Source: SAR86 cluster bacterium AG-447-A08 (GTDB lineage: Bacteria > Pseudomonadota > Gammaproteobacteria > Magnimaribacterales > Magnimaribacteraceae). From it: a stretch of DNA of 64,000 nt. The DNA is taken from positions 124,001-188,000 of the forward strand of contig QCQA01000002.1 of NCBI GenBank assembly GCA_003212335.1. The letters run 5' to 3'. Below, piece after piece: positions 8,219 through 16,225 of the stretch (the first letter of the stretch is position 1; every line of letters begins with the position of its first letter). Position numbers and translations under genes: made by a program. Under the pieces are notes generated by a model, which searched no databases, had not been told where the DNA came from, and saw only the letters and a program-made list of their open reading frames with translations.

Positions 8219-10438
8219 ATGATAAGGAAGTCAATCTACTTATTTCTACTAATAGTTGCAGTTTATTTTGGATTTGCTTATTTAGTAGCTATAGGATCAT
8301 TAGGCTCATATGAAGGTCCAGGAGAAATTACTACTATTCCTTTACCTGAAGAAGAGACAATTAAAAGAACAGAGAGACAATTAAAAGATAAAAATAAAAT
8401 AGGTATTCAAGATAAAAAAATTATTTTATTTGGAGACCTTCATGTTCATACCACTTACTCTTCAGACGCTTTTCTTACAAGCCTTCCTTTGATGGCAGGT
8501 GAGGGGACTCATCCTCCAGCCGACGCCTGTGATTTTGCTAGATACTGTTCCTCTTTAGATTTTTGGTCTAATACAGATCACGCTGAAGATCTTACTCCTG
8601 AAGATTGGCAAGAAATTAAAGAATCTGTTCGTCAGTGCAATAATGTAAGTGGTAACGGACAACAAGATACGATTGCATTCTTAGGATGGGAGTGGACGCA
8701 AGAGGGTGGTTTTGGGCAACCTCATTACGGTCATAAGAATATTATTTTGAAAGATCTAGATGAGGATAAAATTCCTGCAAGACCTATAGCTTCACCTCAG
8801 CTAGGATTTGCAAATATGCCTTTTTCAGGCAGATTTGCTTTATCTTCTTTGAAAGCTTTTGACGGAAGAGTTCAGGATTTAATGACTTACGCAAGAGATG
8901 GAGTGACCATACCCTGCCCATCTGGAGTGGACGTTCAAAAATTACCCACTGATTGTAAGGAATATGCTAGTAATCCAGGAGAGCTTTTCGATAAGTTGAA
9001 TCAATGGGGTCACGATGCAGTGGTAATACCTCATGGCACGGCATGGGGCAACTATACACCCCCTGAAGCTGATTGGAAAAACCAGCTAACAGAAGAATTT
9101 CATGATCCTAATTTTCAAACATTGATAGAAGTATATTCTGGTCATGGAAACTCAGAATTACATAGAAACTGGAGAAGCGTGCTCTATGATGAAGAAGGAC
9201 AAGCTATTTGTCCCAGTCCTTCTGAAAATTTTCTTCCAGCTTGTTGGCAGGCTGGTGTAATAATCGAAGAAAGATGTTTTGAAGAAGGGGAGTCAGATAG
9301 GGAATGTAAAAAAAGGGCTAAAGAAGCTAGACAAAATTATGCCAATGCAGGTAATGCTGGACAAGCGACTGTATTTAAAGAGGATCCAACGGAATGGCTT
9401 GACTCTAATCAATGTCAAGATTGCTTTTTACCAGCCTTTAATATGAGACCAAAGGGTTCTGCCCAGTATATTTTAGCTCTAAGAAACTTTAATCCTGACG
9501 ATACGATTGAAAGATTTAAATTTGGTTTTATTGGTTCAAGCGATACACATTCGGCTAGACCGGGAAATGGTTATAAGGATATCAATCGAATTGACTTCAC
9601 TGATGCGGCTGGTCCAACCGAATCTGTAGGATTTATTTTTGGTTTTAATGAAGGAGAGGGTATTTATGGCAAATCAACCCCTAAAATATATACAAAAGAT
9701 AATAAGCCATCGGGGCCTATAGAAGTTGATAGAGTAATGTCTTACTTTTACACAGGAGGATTAATAGCTACTCATTCTGAAGATAAATCTCGTGATGCAA
9801 TATGGCGTTCTATAAAAAATAAGGAAGTCTATGCAACGAGCGGTCCAAGGATTCTTTTGTGGTTTGATCTGGTTAATTCAGATGAGGGGATTTTGCCAAT
9901 GGGTTCAGAAACAAGTCTTAAATCTAATCCAAGGTTTATTGTCAAAGCTCTTGGCTCCTTAGAACAAAAACCAGGTTGTCCGGATTATGCCGTCAATGCT
10001 CTTGGCAAAGAAAGATTAGCTTTGCTCTGCAAAAATGAGTGTTACAACCCATCCGATATAAGAAGAGAAATAGATCGAATTGAAATCATCAAGATTATTC
10101 CTCAAGAATATCAAGATGAAAAACTTGACGATCTCATAATGGATCCTTGGAAGAGCTTTAAATGCAATGGAACTGAAGAATGTCTTGTCACTTTTACTGA
10201 TTCTGATTTTGAAATTCAAGCACGAGATGCTCTCTATTATGCAAGAGCTATTGAGAAAGAATCAAAAGTAGTAAATGCAGGAAATTTAAGATGTGAAGTT
10301 GATGCTTTTGGTCAATGCAAAGAGGTTAATATCTGTTACGGGAGTCCCATACAAAACCCTCGAGAAGAAGATTGCCTTGCCAACACACAAGAGCGGGCGT
10401 GGTCCTCACCAATATTTGTTGACTACAAAAAATATTGA
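8219..10438 (+). CDS. DUF3604 family protein, membrane-anchored
   Basis: A 739-residue protein with an N-terminal hydrophobic segment (about residues 5-27) that could be an uncleaved anchor or signal, followed by a large domain resembling the PHP metal-dependent hydrolase fold: GDLHVHTTYSSD at 72-83, NTDHAED near 118, and GSSDTHSARPG in the second half. These match DUF3604, a family common in marine proteobacteria with no established reaction. Several cysteines (for example CQDC and paired Cys near the C-terminus) fit disulfides outside the cytoplasm. It stands alone, 12 bases before the convergent enoyl-CoA hydratase stop. A phosphoesterase-like hydrolase is an inference. Confidence 0.83.
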   Translation: MIRKSIYLFLLIVAVYFGFAYLVAIGSLGSYEGPGEITTIPLPEEETIKRTERQLKDKNKIGIQDKKIILFGDLHVHTTYSSDAFLTSLPLMAGEGTHPPADACDFARYCSSLDFWSNTDHAEDLTPEDWQEIKESVRQCNNVSGNGQQDTIAFLGWEWTQEGGFGQPHYGHKNIILKDLDEDKIPARPIASPQLGFANMPFSGRFALSSLKAFDGRVQDLMTYARDGVTIPCPSGVDVQKLPTDCKEYASNPGELFDKLNQWGHDAVVIPHGTAWGNYTPPEADWKNQLTEEFHDPNFQTLIEVYSGHGNSELHRNWRSVLYDEEGQAICPSPSENFLPACWQAGVIIEERCFEEGESDRECKKRAKEARQNYANAGNAGQATVFKEDPTEWLDSNQCQDCFLPAFNMRPKGSAQYILALRNFNPDDTIERFKFGFIGSSDTHSARPGNGYKDINRIDFTDAAGPTESVGFIFGFNEGEGIYGKSTPKIYTKDNKPSGPIEVDRVMSYFYTGGLIATHSEDKSRDAIWRSIKNKEVYATSGPRILLWFDLVNSDEGILPMGSETSLKSNPRFIVKALGSLEQKPGCPDYAVNALGKERLALLCKNECYNPSDIRREIDRIEIIKIIPQEYQDEKLDDLIMDPWKSFKCNGTEECLVTFTDSDFEIQARDALYYARAIEKESKVVNAGNLRCEVDAFGQCKEVNICYGSPIQNPREEDCLANTQERAWSSPIFVDYKKY

Positions 10439-10450
10439 TGAGGAGAAGTT

Positions 10451-11239
10451 CTATTTACCTTTCCAGTTAGGTGCTCTTTTTTCTGCAAAGGCTACAGGAC
10501 CTTCAATAAAGTCCTCGCTGGTAAAAAGATCATGAACAGCTGTATATTGAGCGCTCATAGAAGCTTCCAAACTTGCTTCATTCAGACTGTCATATGCAAC
10601 TTGTTTTGTCGCTCTTATAGACATTGGTGAACAAGCTTCGATTTGCTTAGCCCAATCTCTTGCTCTGTCCATTAAATCGCTCTGCGATTCAACAACCTCA
10701 TTGACGATACCAAGTTCTTTTGCCTCAGCTGCTTCTACATGCCTCCCAGTAAGCATCATACCCATGGCATTCTTCATACCAATTTGTCTAGGAAGTCTTT
10801 GCATGCCACCAGCTAATGCTGCAAGGCCAACCTTAGGTTCTGGGAGAGCAAATCTAGCATTAGATGATGCAATAATTAAATCACAGGCTAAAGCAATTTC
10901 CATTCCACCTCCCATCGCAACACCATTGACGGCGGCAATGATAGGTTTATTGAGATTGAAACGACTCGTTAGTCCAGCAAACCCTGTCTCAGGCATTCCT
11001 GATCTATCTCCACCTGAGGCTTGATACTTCAAATCATTACCTGCAGAAAAGGCTCTATCGCCCGCACCAGTGATAATACCTACCCATAGATCTTCATTAT
11101 TTGAAAATTCACTCCACACTTCATCAAACTCTCTATGAGAAGGTGGGTGTAGCGAGTTCATTACATCAGGTCTATTGATTGTAACTTCTAAAATATGTCC
11201 GTTAATTTCCGTTGTAAGAAATTCGTAGTCATTTTTCAT
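10451..11239 (-). CDS. Enoyl-CoA hydratase/isomerase family protein
   Basis: The 262-residue protein is a crotonase-fold enzyme. VTINRPDVMNSL opens the domain, GAGDRAFSAGNDLK forms the first oxyanion-hole loop, and AAVNGVAMGGGMEIALACD is the conserved core; EPKVGL and the GLAALAGGMQRLPR stretch follow. The start ATG has a good AAGGAG site. Family roles include fatty acid beta-oxidation and carnitine or side-chain degradation; the specific reaction is not evident. It is a single-gene unit divergent from the amidotransferase, and its upstream region holds a motif shared with the promoter region of the dioxygenase gene. Confidence 0.87.
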   Translation of the reverse strand: MKNDYEFLTTEINGHILEVTINRPDVMNSLHPPSHREFDEVWSEFSNNEDLWVGIITGAGDRAFSAGNDLKYQASGGDRSGMPETGFAGLTSRFNLNKPIIAAVNGVAMGGGMEIALACDLIIASSNARFALPEPKVGLAALAGGMQRLPRQIGMKNAMGMMLTGRHVEAAEAKELGIVNEVVESQSDLMDRARDWAKQIEACSPMSIRATKQVAYDSLNEASLEASMSAQYTAVHDLFTSEDFIEGPVAFAEKRAPNWKGK

Positions 11240-11274
11240 GTAAATCTCCTTAATTTTTTTAAAAGAATATCAGT

Positions 11275-11291
11275 CATTCAATGATCAGTCA
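11275..11291. promoter_or_regulatory. Shared upstream motif, copy 1 (candidate operator)
   Basis: CATTCAATGATCAGTCA lies in the gap between the divergent enoyl-CoA hydratase and amidotransferase genes. It closely matches CATTCAATTATTCAGTCA at 12867-12884, in the next divergent gap. A 9-base direct repeat, ATCAGTCAT, with a 15-base period (11269-11277 and 11284-11292) overlaps it. A common regulator is possible; no regulator gene lies adjacent. Confidence 0.35.
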
Positions 11292-11317
11292 TGCTTTATA
11301 AGTTAACATTCTTACTA

Positions 11318-12049
11318 ATGGATAAACTAACTATAGGAATTCTTTTGACAGACCATGTTTTAGATGATCTTAAACCTAAGCACGGAGATCAAGATGATTT
11401 CTATTCCAAGATATTTGGTGAAGCAGATACAAACATTAAGCTCAAAATCTATGATGTTACCTTGAATAATTACCCAGCAGACATTAATGAATGTGATGGT
11501 TACATAATCACTGGCAGTAAATTAAGCGTTTACGATGACGAAAAGTGGATTAGAGATTTAGAACAATATATAAGAAATTTGAACCAAAATAAGAAGTCCT
11601 TATTGGGCGTATGTTTTGGTCACCAACTCATTGCTCAGGCACTAGGAGGAGAGGTATGTAAGGCGGAAATAGGTTGGGTAACCGGCCTACAATCCTACAC
11701 ATTTCATGACAACTTTCCTTGGTTGAAAGACCTCAATCAGGAAATAAAACTCATTCATTCTCATCAAGATCAGATTACAAAATTACCAGATCAGGCAACA
11801 TTGGTTGCCTCTAATAAGAACGTTCCAATATCAATGTACTATATTGATAATCATATTATGTCTATTCAAGGGCATCCAGAATTTACCAATGAATACGCTT
11901 ATGATGTGGTATGTAAAAGAAGAGATATCATTGGAGAGGAGCTTTTTAAAAGAACTGAACAAAGCCTTTTAAATGAAACATCAAGTTATCTTGAGGTGAC
12001 AAATTGGTGGATAGAATTCTTTAAATATCAATTCAAGATTCAATCGTGA
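11318..12049 (+). CDS. Class I glutamine amidotransferase (GATase1) domain protein
   Basis: I choose the ATG at 11318, giving 243 residues, because family members begin close to KLTIGILLTD and the upstream ATG at 11291 adds a hydrophobic tail without a ribosome site. The nucleophile Cys is in LLGVCFGHQ, and the His-Glu dyad in IQGHPEF. The protein resembles stand-alone GMP-synthase-like amidotransferases, which hydrolyse glutamine or, in the PuuD and gamma-glutamyl hydrolase group, gamma-glutamyl amides. No synthetase partner is nearby, so the acceptor is unknown. Its 3' end overlaps the convergent dioxygenase gene by 17 bases. Confidence 0.82.
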   Translation: MDKLTIGILLTDHVLDDLKPKHGDQDDFYSKIFGEADTNIKLKIYDVTLNNYPADINECDGYIITGSKLSVYDDEKWIRDLEQYIRNLNQNKKSLLGVCFGHQLIAQALGGEVCKAEIGWVTGLQSYTFHDNFPWLKDLNQEIKLIHSHQDQITKLPDQATLVASNKNVPISMYYIDNHIMSIQGHPEFTNEYAYDVVCKRRDIIGEELFKRTEQSLLNETSSYLEVTNWWIEFFKYQFKIQS

Positions 12050-12839
12050 TTCTTTCCATGCGTCTCAGCTGCGGCCAATAATCATTTACAGGCTTATGTA
12101 GCACGGATCTATTGTCCCAAAAAGCTATAGAGTTATTTTCCCAAGAAAATCTGCACTGGTACTTATCTTGATGAATATGTTCGAATAAGAATTTTAGGAT
12201 TGAACCAGATTCGTCATCTCCCTCTATATGAGAAGTAAATAGTTTATTGACGTAGATTATTTTGCGTCCAGTGACGGGATGTTTTTTTATAATCGGATGT
12301 GAAACAGGAGGGTTTTCTTTTAGAGCTTGTGCCAATCTTTCTCGACCACCTTCTTCAGCTAAGCTTTCTTTAAATCCAAATTCAAAGCTATGTATTGCAT
12401 TCATATTCTCTAATTTCATTTTCCAATCTTGGCTCAGATCGTCATAAGCTTTTGATAGACTAGAGAACAGAGTATCTCCGCCGGTTTCGGGGATAATTTT
12501 CCCTATTAATATACTGCCTAGTGGCGGGTTTTTTTTGAAAGTCATATCAGTATGCCATTCTTCAATTTTTGATGGATTGTCTTCATCATTCTCAAGTACG
12601 GTAATTTCGGGATAACCTTCTATGGTTGGGTAAGCAGGATGAGTTTGCATAGAACCAAAAGCAGAAGCAATTCTTCTGTGGTCCGCATGAGAGATATTTT
12701 GATCTCTAAAAAATAACACTTCATTCTCAGACAAGGCTTTATACAAATTGTTGAAGTCTTCGTCACTTACTGACTTGGTAAGATCTAAGCCATTTATATA
12801 TGCACCTAACTGATACTCTGTTTTCTCTATATGAAACAT
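12033..12839 (-). CDS. TauD/TfdA family Fe(II)/2-oxoglutarate dioxygenase
   Basis: The 268-residue protein matches the taurine/2,4-D dioxygenase family. The iron facial triad is visible as His96 and Asp98 in EWHTDMTF and His248 in SVLHKPVNDY; Arg259 in the C-terminal region probably binds 2-oxoglutarate. Such enzymes hydroxylate a substrate beside a sulfonate, ether or amine group, leading to cleavage. No taurine or sulfonate transporter lies beside it, so the substrate is open. An AGGGAG site precedes the start. The upstream gap carries the motif shared with the enoyl-CoA hydratase / amidotransferase gap. Confidence 0.88.
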   Translation of the reverse strand: MFHIEKTEYQLGAYINGLDLTKSVSDEDFNNLYKALSENEVLFFRDQNISHADHRRIASAFGSMQTHPAYPTIEGYPEITVLENDEDNPSKIEEWHTDMTFKKNPPLGSILIGKIIPETGGDTLFSSLSKAYDDLSQDWKMKLENMNAIHSFEFGFKESLAEEGGRERLAQALKENPPVSHPIIKKHPVTGRKIIYVNKLFTSHIEGDDESGSILKFLFEHIHQDKYQCRFSWENNSIAFWDNRSVLHKPVNDYWPQLRRMERITIES

Positions 12840-12866
12840 GAAATTCTCCCTAAAGCATTAAATAAA

Positions 12867-12884
12867 CATTCAATTATTCAGTCA
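12867..12884. promoter_or_regulatory. Shared upstream motif, copy 2 (candidate operator)
   Basis: CATTCAATTATTCAGTCA lies between the divergent dioxygenase and nucleotidyltransferase genes. It matches copy 1 at 11275-11291 with one base inserted and one substituted. Its placement in two neighbouring divergent promoter gaps suggests a regulatory site, but the AT-rich background makes chance possible. Confidence 0.35.
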
Positions 12885-12920
12885 ATCAAATTATCATAGC
12901 TATTAACAAGTAAACATATT

Positions 12921-13337
12921 ATGAAAAAAGGTATAACTTTTGGCGCTTTTGACTTGTTCCATGCAGGTCATGTACTTATGTTGCAAGAAGCAAAAACTGT
13001 CTGTGATTACCTAATAGTATGCATACAAACAGACCCAAGTTTTGATAGAAAGTCTAAAAATACTCCTATTCAGTCCCTATTAGAGAGAGAAATACAAATT
13101 ACGGCATGTAAATATGTTGATGAGGTAATGGTCTACGACACCGAAGCTGATCTAGTCGAAATTCTTGATACAGTTGAGTGGGATGTAAGGATTTTAGGTG
13201 ATGAGTATAAAGACAAATATTTTACTGGTAGAGATAAGTATTTAGATAAATGCTATTTCAATAAAAGACCGCATACATTTTCTAGCTCAGAATTAAGAGA
13301 AAGAGTTGCAGAAAAAGAAGCCAAAAAAAATTCTTAA
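12921..13337 (+). CDS. Cytidylyltransferase-like nucleotidyltransferase (glycerol-3-phosphate cytidylyltransferase type)
   Basis: This 138-residue protein is a single small Rossmann-type nucleotidyltransferase domain. TFGAFDLFHAGHVLML contains the HxGH catalytic motif (His14, His17), and FSSSELRERV near the end corresponds to the nucleotide-binding second motif. Length and form are close to TagD-like glycerol-3-phosphate cytidylyltransferase and to the C-terminal domain of HldE. Bacteria of this group do not make teichoic acid, so a role in a surface polysaccharide or lipid precursor is more likely; this is inference. It ends 56 bases before phoB and may be an independent unit. Confidence 0.83.
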   Translation: MKKGITFGAFDLFHAGHVLMLQEAKTVCDYLIVCIQTDPSFDRKSKNTPIQSLLEREIQITACKYVDEVMVYDTEADLVEILDTVEWDVRILGDEYKDKYFTGRDKYLDKCYFNKRPHTFSSSELRERVAEKEAKKNS

Positions 13338-13363
13338 CCAATTTTTTCTTTACAGTTTACATA

Positions 13364-13380
13364 TTTGTCACAAAGTGACA
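13364..13380 (-). promoter_or_regulatory. Pho-box-like site before phoB
   Basis: Read on the minus strand the site is TGTCACTTTGTGACAAA. It aligns with the sites before the porin and DUF47 genes (common form TGTYAMATTTG followed by a second TG/TT-ACA half). Enterobacterial Pho boxes are TGTCA repeats 11 bases apart. This copy is also a perfect TGTCAC-AAA-GTGACA inverted repeat. It abuts a -10-like TATGAT, as expected for an activated promoter and autoregulation. Confidence 0.45.
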
Positions 13381-13381
13381 G

Positions 13382-13387
13382 TATGAT
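13382..13387 (+). promoter_or_regulatory. Candidate -10 element of phoB (leaderless)
   Basis: TATGAT ends six bases before the phoB ATG, so transcription would begin at or next to the A of the start codon. No Shine-Dalgarno site precedes phoB. The Pho-box-like site directly upstream replaces a -35. Confidence 0.4.
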
Positions 13388-13393
13388 AATTCC

Positions 13394-14077
13394 ATGTCCA
13401 AAAGAATTCTGATAGTCGAGGATGAATTAGATTTAAGATCTACTTTAGAGTTTAAGTTTAAATCAGAAGGCTATACCGTAGAGTCTGTTTCTAAAGGCAA
13501 AGATGCTCTTGCTGCTTTATCTAGAAAAAAGCCTGATTTAATACTATTAGATCTCATGCTGCCCGATATGTCTGGTTTAGATATATGCAAAAAAGTTAGA
13601 AATAGTCCTGATGACCATGATATATCCATAATTATGTTAACCGCTAAAGGGGAAGAGGTTGATAGGGTGTTGGGTTTTGAGTTAGGTGCTGACGATTATG
13701 TTGTAAAGCCCTTTAGCGTTAGAGAGCTTGCATTAAGAGTATCAACTGTACTAAAAAGAAAAGAAAAACAAGAAGAGACAACTAAAATCTCTTTAGGTGA
13801 CATAGAAATTAATCTCTCTACTTATCGAGTTTTTATAAGCAGTACAGAAATTCAACTAACTGCTAAGGAGTTTCTTTTATTTAAGCATTTAGTGCAAAAG
13901 AATGGTCGTATACAACCTAGAGAAGTGTTACTCGAAGAGGTGTGGGGCTACAATTCTTCAGTTACCACAAGAACAGTAGATACTCATGTTAAAAGATTGC
14001 GAAGCAAAATAGGCGACATCGGTACAAAAATAGAAACTGTTCGTGGAGTAGGGTATAGATTCAATTATGTTGTCTAA
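13394..14077 (+). CDS. phoB: Phosphate regulon response regulator PhoB
   Basis: A 227-residue OmpR/PhoB-type regulator. The receiver domain (1-115) has the acidic pocket VEDE, phosphorylated Asp53 in LLDLMLPD, Thr83 and Lys105 in VVKPF. The C-terminal winged helix (about 130-227) has the recognition region TRTVDTHVKRLRSKI and ends GVGYRF. The next gene encodes its kinase and overlaps it by 11 bases. The following porin, DUF47 and Pit genes make phosphate limitation the likely signal, and the site upstream suggests autoregulation. It lacks a Shine-Dalgarno site. Confidence 0.93.
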   Translation: MSKRILIVEDELDLRSTLEFKFKSEGYTVESVSKGKDALAALSRKKPDLILLDLMLPDMSGLDICKKVRNSPDDHDISIIMLTAKGEEVDRVLGFELGADDYVVKPFSVRELALRVSTVLKRKEKQEETTKISLGDIEINLSTYRVFISSTEIQLTAKEFLLFKHLVQKNGRIQPREVLLEEVWGYNSSVTTRTVDTHVKRLRSKIGDIGTKIETVRGVGYRFNYVV

Positions 14078-15155
14078 AGTTTTACGTCTCTTTACAAAAG
14101 ATAAACAAATAAAATCTACAGAAGTTGTTGAAAGTACAGCTTTAACTGCAAAAGAGCTGCCACAAATATTAGATAAGACAGGAATCGGTCTAATTGTCTT
14201 GGATTCAAATGACTGTATTACTCAAATTAATTCAGTCGCTTCTTTGGATTTAAATATTCCTAAAAACTATGAAGGTAGTAAATTGGTTGAGGTTTTTAAT
14301 AACAGCGAGATCATTAATTTAATAAAAAGCGCGAAACTTGATACATCCACAGAAGAAGAAATCTTTGGCGTAGAGCCAGGTAATAAAAGTTTCTTAGTAA
14401 ATGCCACCTTTGACAGTGATTCATCAGAAACAACACTTGTCTTCATTGATATTACCCGTATCAAGAAATTAGAGAATATTAGAAAAGATTTTATTGCTAA
14501 TTTATCTCACGAATTAAGAACTCCCGTAGCCGTTATAAGGGCAAATTCAGAATCTCTAGTTGATGGAGCTTTAGATGATAAAGAGATTGCCCAAAAGTTC
14601 TCCAATGCAATATTAAAAAACTCAGAAAAACTATCATATCTTTTAGAAGATATCCTGAATCTATCAACTATAGAATCAGGTGAATACAATCTTGAGCTTG
14701 CTGAGAATGGCGTTTCAGATATTTTTAAAAATTCAATTAACTCTGTCATATCAAATAATCCTGATCTAAAGATTATTAATAATATCTCATCAGATGTAGA
14801 GGTAATTTGTGACGTTAAGGCATTATCTCAAGTTATTGATAATCTTATAGAAAATTCAGTTAAATATGGAATTTCTAAAGAATGCAATGAGATCATTATT
14901 AATATGAAAGACCAAGGCTCTAAAGTAAGATTTGAAATTGAAGATCACGGACAAGGCATACCCGCAGATCAAAGAGAAAGAGTATTTGAGAGATTCTTTA
15001 GAATTCAAAATAACAATACTTCTTTAAAGGAGGGAACCGGATTAGGTCTATCTATAGTCAAGAATTTAGTAAATCTTATGGGTGGTTCTGTAGGTAACGA
15101 AAAAGCCTATCCTAGGGGTACAATTTTCTGGTTCACCCTGAACAAAAAAAACTAA
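14067..15155 (+). CDS. phoR: Phosphate regulon sensor kinase PhoR, soluble form
   Basis: This 362-residue kinase has a PAS-like domain (about 33-130), a dimerisation helix with phosphorylated His148 in NLSHELRTPV, and an ATPase domain with NLIENSVKYG (N box), DHGQGIP (G1), FERFFR (F box) and GTGLGLSIV (G2). Escherichia coli PhoR has two N-terminal membrane helices; here residues 1-35 are hydrophilic and no membrane segment is present. No upstream extension can supply one, because phoB occupies that sequence in another frame. Kinase location and coupling to phosphate status must therefore differ, possibly through the DUF47 protein. Confidence 0.9.
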   Translation: MLSKVLRLFTKDKQIKSTEVVESTALTAKELPQILDKTGIGLIVLDSNDCITQINSVASLDLNIPKNYEGSKLVEVFNNSEIINLIKSAKLDTSTEEEIFGVEPGNKSFLVNATFDSDSSETTLVFIDITRIKKLENIRKDFIANLSHELRTPVAVIRANSESLVDGALDDKEIAQKFSNAILKNSEKLSYLLEDILNLSTIESGEYNLELAENGVSDIFKNSINSVISNNPDLKIINNISSDVEVICDVKALSQVIDNLIENSVKYGISKECNEIIINMKDQGSKVRFEIEDHGQGIPADQRERVFERFFRIQNNNTSLKEGTGLGLSIVKNLVNLMGGSVGNEKAYPRGTIFWFTLNKKN

Positions 15156-15181
15156 TTTTTTTCCATATCTGTTCCTATTCC

Positions 15182-15198
15182 GAAACACAAATGTAACA
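15182..15198 (-). promoter_or_regulatory. Pho-box-like site before the porin gene
   Basis: Read on the minus strand it is TGTTACATTTGTGTTTC, which aligns position by position with the sites before phoB and the DUF47 gene. It ends nine bases before a TAGAAT -10 candidate. Supports, but does not prove, PhoB control of the porin. Confidence 0.4.
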
Positions 15199-15207
15199 TT
15201 TGCTGCC

Positions 15208-15213
15208 TAGAAT
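15208..15213 (+). promoter_or_regulatory. Candidate -10 element of the porin gene
   Basis: TAGAAT would place transcription start about two bases before the porin ATG. No Shine-Dalgarno site is present between them. Confidence 0.35.
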
Positions 15214-15221
15214 TCATTTGT

Positions 15222-16148
15222 ATGAAATTTAAAGTACTTACGTTATTTGCATTTTTAATGGGTTTCAATCTTCAATCTGAACAACCTACAGTTTATGGGA
15301 AACTATGGATATCTATTGAATCTCAAAATACAGCTTCTGGTACCGAAGTGGATATGGTAAGCAATGCTTCTAGATTAGGTATAAAAGGAAGTATGGATTT
15401 TGGAGAAGGTATAGAAGCTATTTATCAAGCTGAATACGAAGTTGATCCGGTAGATGGAACTGCAGACGAATCAAAAGATAGAACTTTCAAACAAAGAAAT
15501 AGTTTTGTGGGTTTAAAAGGATCTATGGGAACTATTTTCCTTGGTAAGCACGACACAGCAACAAAAAGATCACAAAAGAAAATAGATCTTTTTAATGACC
15601 TTGCGGGTGATATTAAGAATATATTGCAAGGAGAGAACAGGATGAGCGACCTGGTAGGATACACAACTCCAAAGATTAACGGCTTTTCTGCAACTTTTAA
15701 TGCAATAAAAGGCACAGAAGGGCTCGGTGATGACAGCATAGGTGACTCAACTTCAACTTCTTTGAGTTACGACTCAGAAAACATTTATATTGCCTTGGCC
15801 TTTGATTCTGAACTTAAAGGCTATGACTCAACAAGATTAACACTTCAAATTCCATTCAGCCGCAGTCAATTAGGAATTATGTTTCAAGAAAGTGAAAAAT
15901 TATCTACAGGAAAAGAAGAAGACGGTTATGTTATTAGTTTTTCCCAAAAGGTAGGTAATAAGGGAACACTTAAATTTCAACAGACAGAATCGGATATGAA
16001 ATTAGATTCAGGAAAGCAATTTTCTTTCGGCTATGACTATAAATTAAGTAGTAAAGCCAAAGTTTTTTACTTCTTCACAGACTTAAATGGAAATCAAGAT
16101 TCTAAAGAAAAAGAAATACATGGAGCAGGGTTTGAATATAAGTTTTAA
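15222..16148 (+). CDS. Gram-negative outer-membrane porin
   Basis: The 308-residue protein has an N-terminal signal sequence (about 1-19, MKFKVLTLFAFLMGF core) and then alternating beta-strand sequence starting TVYGKLWISIES, typical of general trimeric porins. SNASRLGIKGSMDFGEGIEAIYQ and RNSFVGLKG are characteristic porin strands, and the last residues, GAGFEYKF, end in the phenylalanine used for outer-membrane assembly. It lies 66 bases after phoR, with a Pho-box-like site in the gap, and before the phosphate transporter genes. A phosphate-induced porin, analogous in role to PhoE or OprP, is the natural reading, although its selectivity cannot be seen. Confidence 0.85.
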   Translation: MKFKVLTLFAFLMGFNLQSEQPTVYGKLWISIESQNTASGTEVDMVSNASRLGIKGSMDFGEGIEAIYQAEYEVDPVDGTADESKDRTFKQRNSFVGLKGSMGTIFLGKHDTATKRSQKKIDLFNDLAGDIKNILQGENRMSDLVGYTTPKINGFSATFNAIKGTEGLGDDSIGDSTSTSLSYDSENIYIALAFDSELKGYDSTRLTLQIPFSRSQLGIMFQESEKLSTGKEEDGYVISFSQKVGNKGTLKFQQTESDMKLDSGKQFSFGYDYKLSSKAKVFYFFTDLNGNQDSKEKEIHGAGFEYKF

Positions 16149-16182
16149 ATCTTCTCAACCCTTTTTACAAACCTTTCTTATA

Positions 16183-16200
16183 TTTGTAACAAATTTGACA
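16183..16200 (-). promoter_or_regulatory. Pho-box-like site before the DUF47/pit operon
   Basis: Read on the minus strand it is TGTCAAATTTGTTACAAA, close to the phoB copy with one extra base. A weak -10 (TAAGAAT, 16204-16210) follows. It suggests PhoB control of the phosphate uptake genes. Confidence 0.45.
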
Positions 16201-16225
16201 CAATAAGAATTCAAAATGTCTCACA

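Noticed and set aside
15425-15739. A 104-codon minus-strand frame opposite the porin gene.
   Set aside because: It is fully contained in a well-supported gene, lacks a ribosome site and has an implausible Ser/Phe/Leu-rich composition.
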